Position numbers and translations under genes: made by a program
Source of the DNA: Rallus limicola
Taxonomy: Eukaryota; Chordata; Aves; Gruiformes; Rallidae
Reading direction: 5' to 3'
Assembly: GCA_022605955.1 (NCBI GenBank)
Contig: JAKCOZ010000039.1
Location: forward strand, 6,071,501 to 6,135,500
Length of the DNA stretch: 64,000 nucleotides
Shown here: positions 46,472 through 57,377 of the stretch, piece by piece
Numbering within the stretch: the first letter of the stretch is position 1
Layout of the letters: every line of letters begins with the position of its first letter
The notes under the pieces: generated by a model
What the model saw: the letters and a program-made list of their open reading frames with translations, nothing else
What the model was told of the DNA's origin: nothing
The model's database searches: none

Positions 46472-47557
46472 TGTGTTGGATTTATGTGGTAAAGTTTTGG
46501 TACTGGTGCGGGGGAGAGGGTGTGTGTGTGGGGGGGGAGGGCAAAGGGATGGTTTCTGTGAGAAGCTGCTAGAAACTTCCCCCGTGTCAGATCCAATGCC
46601 AGCTGGCTCTAAGACAGACCCACTGATGGCCAAGGCCGAGCTGATCATCAATGGTGATAGTGCCTGTGGAATAACATCTTTAAGAAGGAAAAATAATAAA
46701 AGGAGCAGCAGCTTTTGCAGTTAGAGAGAGGAGTGAGAAGATGTGAGAAACTGCAGACACCAAGGTCAGTGAAGCAGAGATTTCCCTATAGCCTGTGAAG
46801 ACCATGGTGAGGCAGGCTGTCACCTGCAGCCCATGCAGGATGATGAAAAAGCAGAGACTTCCCTGCAGCCCATTGAGGACCCCACATGGGAGCAAAGGGG
46901 TTCCAGAAGAAGAGTGTGACCCTGGGGGAAGCCTGTGCTGGAGCAAGCTCTTAGCAGGACCTGCAGCCTCTGGAGAGAGGAACCCATGCTGGAGCAGGTT
47001 TGCTGGCAGGAATTGTGATCCTGTGGAGGACCCCGCACTGGAACAATCTGGTCCTGAAGGTCTGCACCCCATGGAAGGGACCCACATTGGGGCAGTTGGT
47101 GAAGAACTGCAGCTCTTGTGAAGGATTCACACTGGAGAAGTTGGTAGAGGACTCCCTCTCATGAGAGGAATGCCACCCTGGAGCAGGGAAAGAGTGTAAG
47201 GGGTCCTCTACCTGAGGAGGAAGGAGCTACAGAGACAACCTGTGATGAACTGACTCAAACATCTATTCCCCATCCCTCTGTGCCCCTGAGGGGAATAAGG
47301 TAGAATAAAGTTAAGCCTGGGAAGAAGGGAGGGGTGGAGGGAGGTGTTTTAACATTTGGGTTTGTTTTCTCATTACTCAATTCTGTTTGGCTTGGTAATA
47401 AATCAGATTCATTTTGTTTAAGTTGAGTCTGTTTTGCCCATGAGGGTAATTGGTGAGGGATCTCTCCCTGCTCTTATCTCAACACAGGAAAGTTTTGTCC
47501 AAGGATGGACAGCAGCTTTTGGGGTACCTGGCCTCCAGCCAGGGACAACCCACCACA
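46472..47557 (+). mobile_element. LTR-A family solo LTR, copy A4, with 5-bp target-site duplication
   Basis: Complete copy of 1,086 bp from tgtgttggatttatgtggta to acaacccaccaca. It is flanked by ccaac on both sides (46467-46471 and 47558-47562). It interrupts a CR1 in its 3' UTR, which resumes perfectly after the LTR. This copy defines the ends of the family. A 5-bp duplication is typical of ERVL-type (class III) elements, although other classes can vary. The gcagcccatg-type internal repeats lie at about 46825-46880. Confidence 0.95.
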
Positions 47558-47590
47558 CCAACCCAAACCGTTCCATGAATCTATGATTTA
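47558..47590 (+). mobile_element. CR1 3' end, second part
   Basis: Reads ccaacccaaaccgttccatg, then aatctatgattt, the usual CR1 3' terminus with its ATTCTATG-type unit. It completes the copy broken at 46471. Confidence 0.88.
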
Positions 47591-50500
47591 AAAGATCATG
47601 AGGCAACTACTGGTGCTCACATGAGAGTTGGGGGTAAATCAGGATGCCCTGAGCTACCTTCAGGCATGATGCCCTAAGCGTGAACCACTAATGCTCTGGA
47701 TGAAAGGTATATTGGTAGGCAAGTGTATGCTAGATCCTGCTCCACTGACAGCCTAGTAGAAGGGGTTTGGATGATTTACCTGCTGCTGTCAAAGTTTTTC
47801 CAGCTTGGGAAAGGGGAAAAGGCATCCTTGCTGCCAGTTGTTTGCTGCTGACTCCAGCTGGCATCAACCAGCCATTGCCTCATGGCACCATTCAGGTTGA
47901 TGTAATTAATGCTGGTTTGCAATCCATTTTAGGCAATTTTGAAGTTAACTTTTGGTGCCCGAAAGTTGTGCTGAGCTGGGCACTGCTTTCAGGGCTTTGC
48001 ATTTCGCTGCAATATGGGTTTTGGTAACAGACTGGGAGAGAGCACGGTAAAGGCTGCTGATAGAAGGTACCTTTTTCACACTCATATAGACTGAAAAGAA
48101 GAGACCTTGCTAAAGTTCTCCCAATTAAAATAACAACAAAAGGCCTCGATGAGGCATACTGAAGAGAAACTGCCTAGGGTTGTCAATCATTGATACATGC
48201 TGACACCCAAATGCACTCACCCTTCATGGGATCAGAATGCACCATGTGCTTTGCAATGCAGCCATGGCATGCCTGGATCTGTGTAACCATGTTTTTAGAG
48301 CAAGCTGTCCTCGTTTTAACCTGATGTGGCTGGGAACGTATGCACTGCAGAGGGAAAGGACGCACACACGGAGCGGAGGCTTTCTGGCTAGGAGGCCAGC
48401 ATTGCCTGGACCAGGCCTTTGCTTTCATCCTCCTTGCAGGCCAGCTTTGACTCCTTGGACTTGTTCTTTTCTAGGTGCCACCACGCTTGTCGCTCTGCTC
48501 CATTGCAATGGTGGCATCACTGTATACAGTCAAAGAGGTTTTGTCTGGGAAATCGGTGCTTGTGTGCATGTGTGTCCCCAGAGGTGGAAGCACTGTGACT
48601 AGGCAGGGCATTGAGCTAGCTAGGAAGACGTAGTAGATGTGTTTTCTGTAGCACGTGGACTTGGAGAAGTGGGGCCTGGTTGCAGGCCAGCACCTCTGCA
48701 CACGAAGACAGGATGATGCAGAGCTCTTGCTCAGGAACTGGGCAGTGAGCACTGCAGCGTAACTTACCCTGGTGGGAAATGACTCCAGGATCTAGGAGGA
48801 GTCTGAGCCACCAAGTAACTCACCGGCCAGGCTAAGACCAGCAGCTGCAGATCCTTCTAGGCTTTGCACTGGTATAAATCACATGCGCCGCTACGTTCAG
48901 AGACAGGAAAATACGGAAGGAAGAAAAACAAAGGGCAGAAACTGAGATGGCCTTAAAAGGGAACTTAATTTCTTACAAAGCAATCCTGAAAGCAACAATA
49001 AAGCATTAAACAATAAAGCACAGCTAAGCCATTCCCTGCTACACAAGGTCACAGCCTACCTTCCCCCACAACTGCCCTCAGTGGGAGGCTCATTGTGGAG
49101 CGACGGATGCCGAGCCGAATTGACAGCCGAACCTGGGGGATCTGGCCATTTCCCCAGGGTGGATCTGACATCCCTGGTTCTTCAGATGAAGACAAAGGGT
49201 GAGGGAACAGAAATATTGTGATTGCCAATCTAGGGAGGAGAAGGAATAGTGTTGGCGTTAAGGCCAGCTGCACAACAGGACGGCGTTATCGGTGGGGGCA
49301 CAGCAGAGCGCTACCCTGCACAGCACGTCTAGCGAGGACAGAGCTATTTCGGTGAAACTGGAAAATTTTTGTAGCAGGGTAACACCCTCCTTAATGCAGT
49401 GAGCGGTGATGCAGCTACAGGCAACGTTTTTGACAGTTTAACACTTGCTAGTCCAGAAGCTTCTTCCCATTTGCATGGCTGTGTTAGTTGGAGGTATCAG
49501 TCCTTCCCTCACCTCATCAATAAAGCTGGCTTGCTTCACCTGATTCAGACTTTCTGTGTGACCGGGGACAAAATATTTAGGGTAGAGCTCTACTTATCTC
49601 TGCTGGAGTGGGAGGGGAGTGCTTTCCCATCAGTTACAGTCGCTGGCTCTTCCCCTCCCACCTTATTGGGACAGCAGCAGCAAACACAGCAAATACAGAG
49701 GATTTTTGGTTTTGCTCTCACTGTGTGGTCCAGCTCCAGCTCCTCTCCCTCAAGCCCCAACTTTCAATGTGCTGATGCTGCTGAGAGGCCTCCAGGCAGC
49801 TCGGTTTGCTTCCTTATCCCAACCAGTGCGGTTCTGCAAGGAGATGCTTTAGCAATACATGGAGAAAAGGGGAAAAAAAGGCCATCTGTCACTGCTGTTC
49901 ACTGTGAGGAAATCATTCAAGCAGCATCAGCAGAGCTCCTTTGCTTCGTGACACACGTCTCCTGCGGGGGGCTTAACTGACTGGGTTACGTTGACCATCG
50001 CTTTTTAAGTAGAGACAAAGTTTCCCAGAATTTGGGGATTGTCAGCCTGCAATGAATATAGGTGGCTGGCGAGTCACTTGTTTTAATACTAGTGGGAAAA
50101 CGGGCCCTTAGAGCAGATGAAGAAACAATGATGAATTAGATGAGAAGTGAGGAAACAGGCTATAAGCAACCCGATCCTCTCCTAAAGAAATCTCTGGCAA
50201 AATACAGCCTCCTAAGATAATTAGACGGCCCTCCCTTTGCTGTAACATCTGAAGGTGTGTTCACACCCCCTACTCAGGGAGCTTAATTTAGGAATTATAG
50301 CTACTACATTCAAATTAGTCATGAGTGATTCAGACTGCTCAGACTTGATTCCTCAGACAATGGAGAGAGAGAGTTGTGACAGGCGTCAGGGCACGAGCAG
50401 TCTGAACATAGTCCCGGCTGCCTCGCGCTCCCTGGATGTGTTGTCCTGATGTCGTTCTTCCCCCTCCCCGCCCCACCCCCGGAGCGGGAAGCACTATTTC

Positions 50501-52094
50501 CATCCTACATACAGGAAAAGATGTCTTTGTCTGGAGCATGCTACCAACTTGGTTGAAACAGGCCACTTCCACCAGCTTATCTCGGTTTTGCCAGAGTTTA
50601 CTTTGGCCAAGAGCTGTGCTTTTTCCACGCAGAAACCTCACCGTACGACTCATTATTCAGGATAATACTTTTACGCTTATGAAAAGGTCATGGGCTGCCT
50701 TATACTGAGTACAGATATTTTAAGGCAAAAGGGAATTTAGATTTCTCAACAATGGGGATTTTAACATGTGCTGCTTGCCAATATCATGAGTGCATCCAAG
50801 AAATATGACTCAAGTCTTCATGTTTCTTGAAGCTAGGAACTGTCTTGTCTGCTAAACGTGCCAGAGTTTTCCATGGATGTGACTTGGCTTCTATTTTTAC
50901 TCTCCCTGTATTATCTGGAATTGGATTGAGGGCTCAATGCAACCTAAATACATATACATAAGATATAAAAAATGTTCTTGACATGTTCTGGAATTAGGGA
51001 AAGGTGACCATGGTTTTGTTTATGAACTTCACACTGAATTCCTGTCATTTTAATGGATGACTCCCCATGAGAAGTCCCCAATCCTCTTGACTGCAGCAAA
51101 GAAAATTCCGATGTCTGAGCAACTATTCCTCTTCAGATCTCAGGACCACATGGGGGGATAAAGAGCTCTCCTGCTGACTCATCTTGGCAGCCAGGTATCA
51201 GGAGGACTTCCTTAGGTCCAACGCAAGGCTAGAAAAGGAGCTAGGGAGAGCTAAAATGTCTTGATGGGGAAAAAAAGATGAAAAGAAGCTCTCGCACTAA
51301 CCATTTCAGGAAGGAATTGGTCCTACCAAGCCTTTCTTCTTGGAAATACTCAACATGTGGAAATTCAACACTCAGGCCACTGAGATTGGCCTCAACAGAG
51401 AGCTTACATGAAGCACTCAAGGAAAGTAAAGGTCTGACACTGTACACCTGAGAGCTGTTCCTAACCCTTTGAGCTTTTGTCTAGAAATCCATATCCAAGA
51501 TGTCAATAACCTGGAAAATATTTTATTGTGGAACTAGGCAAGTGAAGGGACGGCGAAGAAGCACTTAGATTTGTTCCAAATCTTCTGTCACAGACTTCCT
51601 GCAAATACCTTTGCAACATAGCTTTGAACATATTTATGCAACCAGGTCCCTTCACTACAGCAGGGGATAATAGTTAACCCCATTTCCAAAAGCACATCGG
51701 CTCTTAACACACCAGGTATCTTGGGATGGGGGCCTGGATCCTTGGGCCTTAAAGCCTGAGTTCAGGGAGACACGTAGCAATTCACATTTTGCTGATTTGC
51801 TCGTCAAATCATGTCCTGCAATCTCTGAACACTTTTGGTAGGTCTGGGAGGAGAACTGCACCTGAAGAGCATGCCCTGCAATCTCTGAACATTCTTTGTA
51901 GGCCTGGGAGTAGAACTGCTCCCAGTGTCACGTGAAGGACCCAATGCACACAGCAAAGTTTCTCTTTGCAGACCATCTATGTTACCCTGTCCTGGCATGA
52001 TTATTTAGTGGAAGAGTAAGCGATCTATGGCTTCCTGATGAGGGGGACTGAAGGAGCAGGCTCTGATTTCTTCTCTTTGGCAGCTAGGGATAGA
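47591..52094. other. Intergenic sequence, mostly unassigned
   Basis: About 4.5 kb. I recognise only the 60-bp tandem duplication at 51811-51923. AT-rich, non-repetitive stretches around 50130-50350 might be conserved noncoding sequence. Open frames (for example 193 codons at 49399-49980) have no domain signature and no splice support. Confidence 0.45.
51811..51923. repeat. Tandem duplication, period 60 bp, two copies
   Basis: atgtcctgcaatctctgaac at 51811 recurs as atgccctgcaatctctgaac at 51871. The similarity continues through gtaggtctgggaggagaact versus gtaggcctgggagtagaact. Confidence 0.9.
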
Positions 52095-52346
52095 ACCTGA
52101 GGGAACGGCATGAACCTGCAACATGGGAGGTTTAGGTTGGGTATTAAGAAGAGGTTCTTTACTGAGAGGGTGGTTGAGCACTGGAACAGGCTCCCCAGGG
52201 AAGTGGTCAAGAACTGAGCTTGACTGAGTTCAAGAAGTGTCTGGATGATGCACTCAGTCACATGCTCTGGCCCAGTGTGGAGCCAGGAGTTGGACTAGAT
52301 GATCCTTACGGGTCCCTTCCAACTCAGAATATTCTATGATTCTATT
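52095..52346 (+). mobile_element. CR1 LINE 3' end (about 250 bp)
   Basis: Has gggaggtttaggttgggtat, ctttactgagagggtggttg, ctggaacaggctccccaggg, gttggactagatgatcctta and a tail attctatgattctat at 52331-52346. It is a typical 5'-truncated CR1 with two ATTCTATG units. Confidence 0.93.
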
Positions 52347-53734
52347 AATTTTCAAGGAATTCTTGACAGCTGTTTCTAGCTTTATAATATCTAATTAGGA
52401 TTTTGAGCTCCTTGGAATAGTATTACCTGACTTCCTCTATCCTTATAGCACCTGTTCCAGTATTATAATAATAACAGCTCGACTGACCTACACACAACCT
52501 GTATAATTTGCTCCGTCAGTTCGATCAATTCGTGGGTGCACAAGTAAAGTCTGGCTCAGATATCGCATCGTGCTGTCACAATGTAATTTTTAAAGGACTC
52601 AGAAAACATACAGGATTAGTCAATACAGAGTTCTGCACTCAAAGAGTTAGGGTGCCCAAATCGTAGCATTTAAAGATTAAGAAAATATTTGGGTACAAAC
52701 AATTCATGGAAATACCTCTGGCATTTCGCTGGGAAGCATGATTCATTCTTAGCCAAGTGAATTTGCTACTAGTAAATACATTGCTAAATCTTAACTGGAA
52801 ATCACTTTCTAGCGCAACTTCTAGCAACAGGCATCGCACCTCATTTCTCTGGGCAAAGTTGGGACTGGGAACACACCTGGGAGAACATCTGGTTTCATTG
52901 CCAGATGCTGAAATGACATGCTAAGACACAGGTTAGTACTTCTGTGGCCCATCTTCTTACCTGTGTGGTGGAGTTAACTTGTATCGCTTATGAAATATCA
53001 CCACACAACTTCTCCTCAGGTGAAAACTGTCCTCTCTTTCCATTTTGATAAGTAAATGGTAACAACCTTTATTCACAGCCCTCTGTTTATTTTATGGATG
53101 TTCCCTGTGTCACTAGTTATAGAACAAGAAGCTTTCTGATTTTACATGAGGTATAGTTACGATTAATGCATCCTACTCTGTTTAAGATGAGAAATGACCA
53201 ACTTTAAGATCTAAAAGCAGGCTTTTTGCATCTTTTTGGTGTCTTTAGCAGCTATTTTGAATATTTTAACTGTTTCCCATTCCAAACACCAGCTTCGAAG
53301 ATGACAGCTGCCTTTGTATTTTAAAGCAAGTCTACATTAACCTCAAGGTAGTAGCTTTTACTGTTAAATATTCTCAAACACAGAAGACTTCACAAACGTT
53401 GTTTGCTGGATGCAGTTAGATAAAGTGATAAGAATATCTTGAAATGCTTCCTCCTTTCCCCACAAACACATGCAACACAATTCCACAAGAAGCACTTTCA
53501 TCTCTGTAGCCTTTCAGGGCAAAGAACTTTCATGGCTGAAGAAGGCATTGTTGAAAGGTATCAAAAGAAAAAAGGACACATGCCTTCCCTTTCCTTTTTT
53601 ACATATATATATATATAATGTGCATGTATGAATGTATATATAATGATTTCAAGTTTAAAGAACTGACAAACCTGACATAAACATTATGGTACCTCTCAGC
53701 TAGTATAGCAACAACACCTCAAGAAAGATTTACA
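52347..53734. other. Intergenic AT-rich sequence with a TA microsatellite
   Basis: No gene or transposon recognised. A TA-rich microsatellite lies at about 53602-53643. Confidence 0.5.
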
Positions 53735-54205
53735 AAATGGTTGAGGTTGGAAGGGACCTCCAAACGCTGTCTGATCCAACCATCACTTAAGAGACAGCTG
53801 TCCAGAACCACGGTCTGATGGCTTCTGAATATCTCCAAGGATGGAGACTCCACAACTAGCCTGGCCTGACTGTCTCAGTGCTCAGTCACCCTCACAGTAA
53901 AAAATGTTCCCTGATGTTTGGAGGGAAGCTCCTCTGTTTTGGTTTGAGTCCATTGCCTCTGGTCCAGCCACTGGAAAGAGCCTGGCTCCATATTCTTTGC
54001 ACTCTCAGGTATCTATATACATTGATGAGATCCCCCTGAGCCTTCCCTTCTCCAGGCTGAACAGTCCCAGGTCTCTCAGCCTTTCCTCATAGGAGAGAGG
54101 CTCCAGTCCATCACCTTTTTCAGAGTCCAGGACTGTGGTCAGCACTCCAGGTGTGACCTCACCAGTGCTGAGTAGAGCATCATGCCCTCCTCCTCACTCC
54201 CCCTC
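53735..54205 (-). mobile_element. CR1 LINE 3' part, inverted, diverged
   Basis: Plus strand: tggttgaggttggaagggac, then a gatccaaccatcacttaaga-type block, cactctcaggtatctatata, gagatccccctgagccttcc, cttctccaggctgaacagtc and ctcagcctttcctcatagga. This is the complement of the CR1 3' UTR and ORF2 end, from a different CR1 subfamily than the other copies. Confidence 0.88.
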
Positions 54206-54987
54206 ACTAGTAGGATCACAACCACCACCTGGGCCCCCATGCCAGCAACTACTGCCCCCAGAGCTCTGTAGTCACTGTTGATACTGTGCAGTTCTCCCCG
54301 GCAGTAGCATTTTCACTCACACAGAGTAACAGCAGGAGGCTTCAGTCAGAAGGCCAGACAAGCCTTGGTAATTCCTCCACAACACCCCAGAAGGTGCCTC
54401 CAGAAGGCAGCAAACCTCTAGATGATTAATTAGCTTGACAGATGGGTGCCTCTGTCACCTGCAGCAAGGAGTCACCCATTATAATGACTCAACATTTATT
54501 CCTGCTACGTCCTGCATGGTTAGTGTTAGGTAGACCAGGTTCTTTGCTTGAAGGCACATCTGGCTTTCCTTCAACTTTGAAGGCAGTCAACCTATGTTGC
54601 AGCATAAGCCCTTAGGTAGGGCAGGAACCTTCCTCGTGGTGCCTGAAGTCACCAGCTTCCATTCTTCCCTTTCTCCAGAAGTTTTGCTTACCTTTATAGT
54701 GTGAGGTAGACACTGCCTACTTCCCTGTTGTAGGTGGGTTCTGAGGCTCTTCAAGCTGTTAACTCTCAGAGAAGATCCTGTCAATCCCCCTTTTATTTCT
54801 TCTGATGTGGTGCATCCCGCTCACTTCCTCCTGTAACTCCTCCACTTGATGGAGCAGCTTCTCCAAGACAGCACAACTCCTGAAGGACAGACAGCCATTT
54901 CTACTGTCCTCAGAGAGGTCCCAGACACTGCCTACAACCTAGGTCTTGAATAGCTGTCACTGGCCACTTGAAAGTCTCTGTATGTTC
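54206..54987. other. Unassigned, repeat-like sequence between a CR1 and LTR-A5
   Basis: The sequence continues directly from the inverted CR1, and its texture (ggagtcacccattataatga, gtaactcctccacttgatgg) looks like an older interspersed repeat, perhaps the 5' part of an avian retroelement. I cannot name a family with confidence. Confidence 0.35.
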
Positions 54988-55795
54988 TGCATTGGGTTTG
55001 CATGGCAAGGTTTTTCAGCAGGGAGCTACAGGGGTGTCTTCTCTGAGAAGCTGCTAGAAGTTTTCCCTGTATGTGATAGAGCCAGTGGTGGAACAGATAA
55101 CCACCTGCAGCCCATGGAGAAGTCTGTGATGACACAGGCTGTTCCACTGCAGCCCATGCAGGATGATGGGAGAGTAGAGATTCCCCTCCAGCCCATGGAG
55201 GACCCCACATGGGAGCAGGGGGATGCCCAAAAGAGGTTGTGATCCCCGTGGGAAGCCTGCACTGGAGCAAGCTCCTGGCAGGATCTGTGGCCCTGTGGGG
55301 GACCGTGCTGGAGCAGTCTGGTCTTGCCCCCCATGGGAAGTATTCACTCTGGAACAGATCATGAAGACTGCAGCCTGGGGAAGGACTCATGGAGGAGAAG
55401 TTGGTGGAAGACTCTCTCCCATGAAAGGGACCCCACACTGGATCAGGGAAAGAGCGTGAGGAGTCCTCCCCCTGCAGAGACAACCTGTGATGAACTGACT
55501 CCAATCCCCATTCCCTGTCCCCCTGTACCTCCTCCTCCCTCCAGTAGCAGAGAATTAAGCCCAGGAAGAAGGGAGGGATTGGGAAGGGTGTGCTAAGATT
55601 TACTTTTTATTTTAATGTCCCCAAATTGAATCTGTTTTGCCCGTGAGGTTAATTGGTGAGGGATCCCTCCCTGTCCCTATCTCAACCCAGGAGCCTTTCA
55701 TTATACTTTGTATACATTGTATGCATACAGCTGAAGAGGGGAGTGACAGGAGCTCTAGGGGGCACTGACAAGTAGGGCCGACCCCCACCCCCACA
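54988..55795 (+). mobile_element. LTR-A family solo LTR, copy A5
   Basis: Starts tgcattgggtttgcatggca and includes gggagctacaggggtgtctt. It has three gcagcccatg-type repeats (55108-55200), the caacctgtgatgaactgact block and the gttttgcccgtgaggttaatt block, and ends in a degraded terminus (acccccacccccaca). Shorter than A2 and A4 because of internal deletions. No target-site duplication recognised. Confidence 0.85.
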
Positions 55796-57217
55796 GAAGC
55801 CTCTGCCCTGGCAGGGTCAGCTGTTCCTACATCTACTGGGGAACCGGCTCAAAACACCCACTGTGAAAACCGAAACATACGAGTGTTTCATTCAGCATAG
55901 ATGACACATCTGAGCACAGCAAAAGCAGAGCAGATTTCAAGGGGAGGACAGAAAACAGCCCTCTGACCTCCTGAGCTTTACATTACACCATCAGGCTGAC
56001 GGGGACGTCATTCCTGTCAGGTTGGAAAGTTCTTCCCAACGCTGTCATGCGAGAGCAAGGCTGAGCGGAGAGAACACAAGGGGCCACTCGGAATGAACAG
56101 GCAGAGTCAGAACATCATAAGGTGAAAGGCTTTGAGAAAGCTGTTTGTATTTGAAAAATTTCAGAATCAGATCATTTCTAGAAATATTTAAATAAAATTG
56201 TTCATTTATGCAAATGCATTAACCCAGGAAGAGTCAAAACAAAAAAAAGCAAACATCCAGTATGAAGATTTTCTTTACAATAAAAATAATTCTAGGAAGT
56301 ATATTAAATATGACAAGAAGGGAGAAAAGCATCTCACCATCTGTATTCAAGGGTATCACATTTTAGAACAATGTCTTTGCCATTAATCACTTATAAATGA
56401 TTCACAAAGAAATTAAATACGATATTCCATAAAAAGAAGAATCTAATTTACAGTTTAGATGTAAGGCTTCACCAGAACATCTCATAACCTTCACCTGGCT
56501 TTGCATACCCAAGTTGAGTGAGCTGCAGTCACTCTGCTATCAGAGTAACACAGCACGGTGGTCCCAAAAAACACAGGTAGTGTTCAGGCTTACTTCTAAA
56601 GGTTCAACAATAACAACAAAATAATAAATAAAGTGTTCCCAGAAAGTGTCCTATTATTTGTCACAGTAGAAGCAAATGAAAAACTAGGAGAAGTAGGTAA
56701 GTTCTATTTGCAGATCCAAGATTGTGGGAATGGATTAAATTACACCTTGAAGGGAAAAAGAAAAAGGAACTTAAGCTGGTAGTTATGCCATCGTATTATT
56801 AGTCATTGTGCATAACTGGGACACTGCAACTCCAAACCACAGACTGGAAACACAGCGCTTCCTCTGGACAAGGTACACAACTTGTGTGAAAAAGCTGGGG
56901 GGGAAAAATCGTGAGAGGCATCCATCTCCATAGTTATCACACACATAAGAACTACCAGCTTTACAGAGCTCCAGTTTACTCAAAATACTGAGTGTAATAC
57001 TGATGTCAATAACATACCTTAGCCTCCTTATGCATCAAGTTCAAATCAGAGGAAAAACCCTGCCCCAAAGCACTCGTTTTCAACCACAAAACGTTGTTAG
57101 AAATCTTGTATTCGCACCACAGTCCCCTGGTGTTGCAGCTGACATATTAACTCTGCAGACAACAGTCACAAGGAATTACTAAAAGTACAGATATGTTTCC
57201 TAAAAGTCACGTGAAGC
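55796..57217. other. Intergenic sequence downstream of SPRYD7
   Basis: AT-rich after 56100. No exon or named repeat seen. A longer SPRYD7 3' UTR could extend into this stretch if the proximal polyadenylation signal is not the main one. Confidence 0.45.
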
Positions 57218-57223
57218 TTTATT
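57218..57223 (-). terminator. SPRYD7: Candidate polyadenylation signal AATAAA of SPRYD7
   Basis: TTTATT on the plus strand, so AATAAA on the coding strand, 57 bases after the SPRYD7 stop codon. It would give a very short 3' UTR, so a more distal site may be used as well. Confidence 0.45.
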
Positions 57224-57279
57224 TAAGATGACAAAGCTTTTGGAACAGCGCAGGGTGCAAACTGCTGGTATGAAGACAT

Positions 57280-57377
57280 TCAGAAGATTTGCTGCTCAAA
57301 GAGGATCTTTTCAAAGCCTGGTGGCGGCGTATGATAGAACTCACTGAACTGGCAATCCAGAATGGCACTGTCATCCA
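57280..57377 (-). CDS. SPRYD7: SPRY domain-containing protein 7, terminal coding exon
   Basis: The minus strand has the acceptor CTGCAG|TGGATGAC. It then encodes (V)DDSAILDCQFSEFYHTPP followed by PGFEKILFEQQIF and TGA at 57282-57280. The first codon is completed by the G at the end of the preceding exon (60063), so the phase agrees. This is the conserved C-terminus of SPRYD7, a small protein consisting mainly of one SPRY (B30.2-like) fold; its molecular role is poorly defined. I find no disruption. Confidence 0.95.

Noticed and set aside
49399..49980. 193-codon plus-strand open frame
   Set aside because: No recognisable domain, no second exon or promoter context, and several overlapping frames. 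Treated as a chance open frame.
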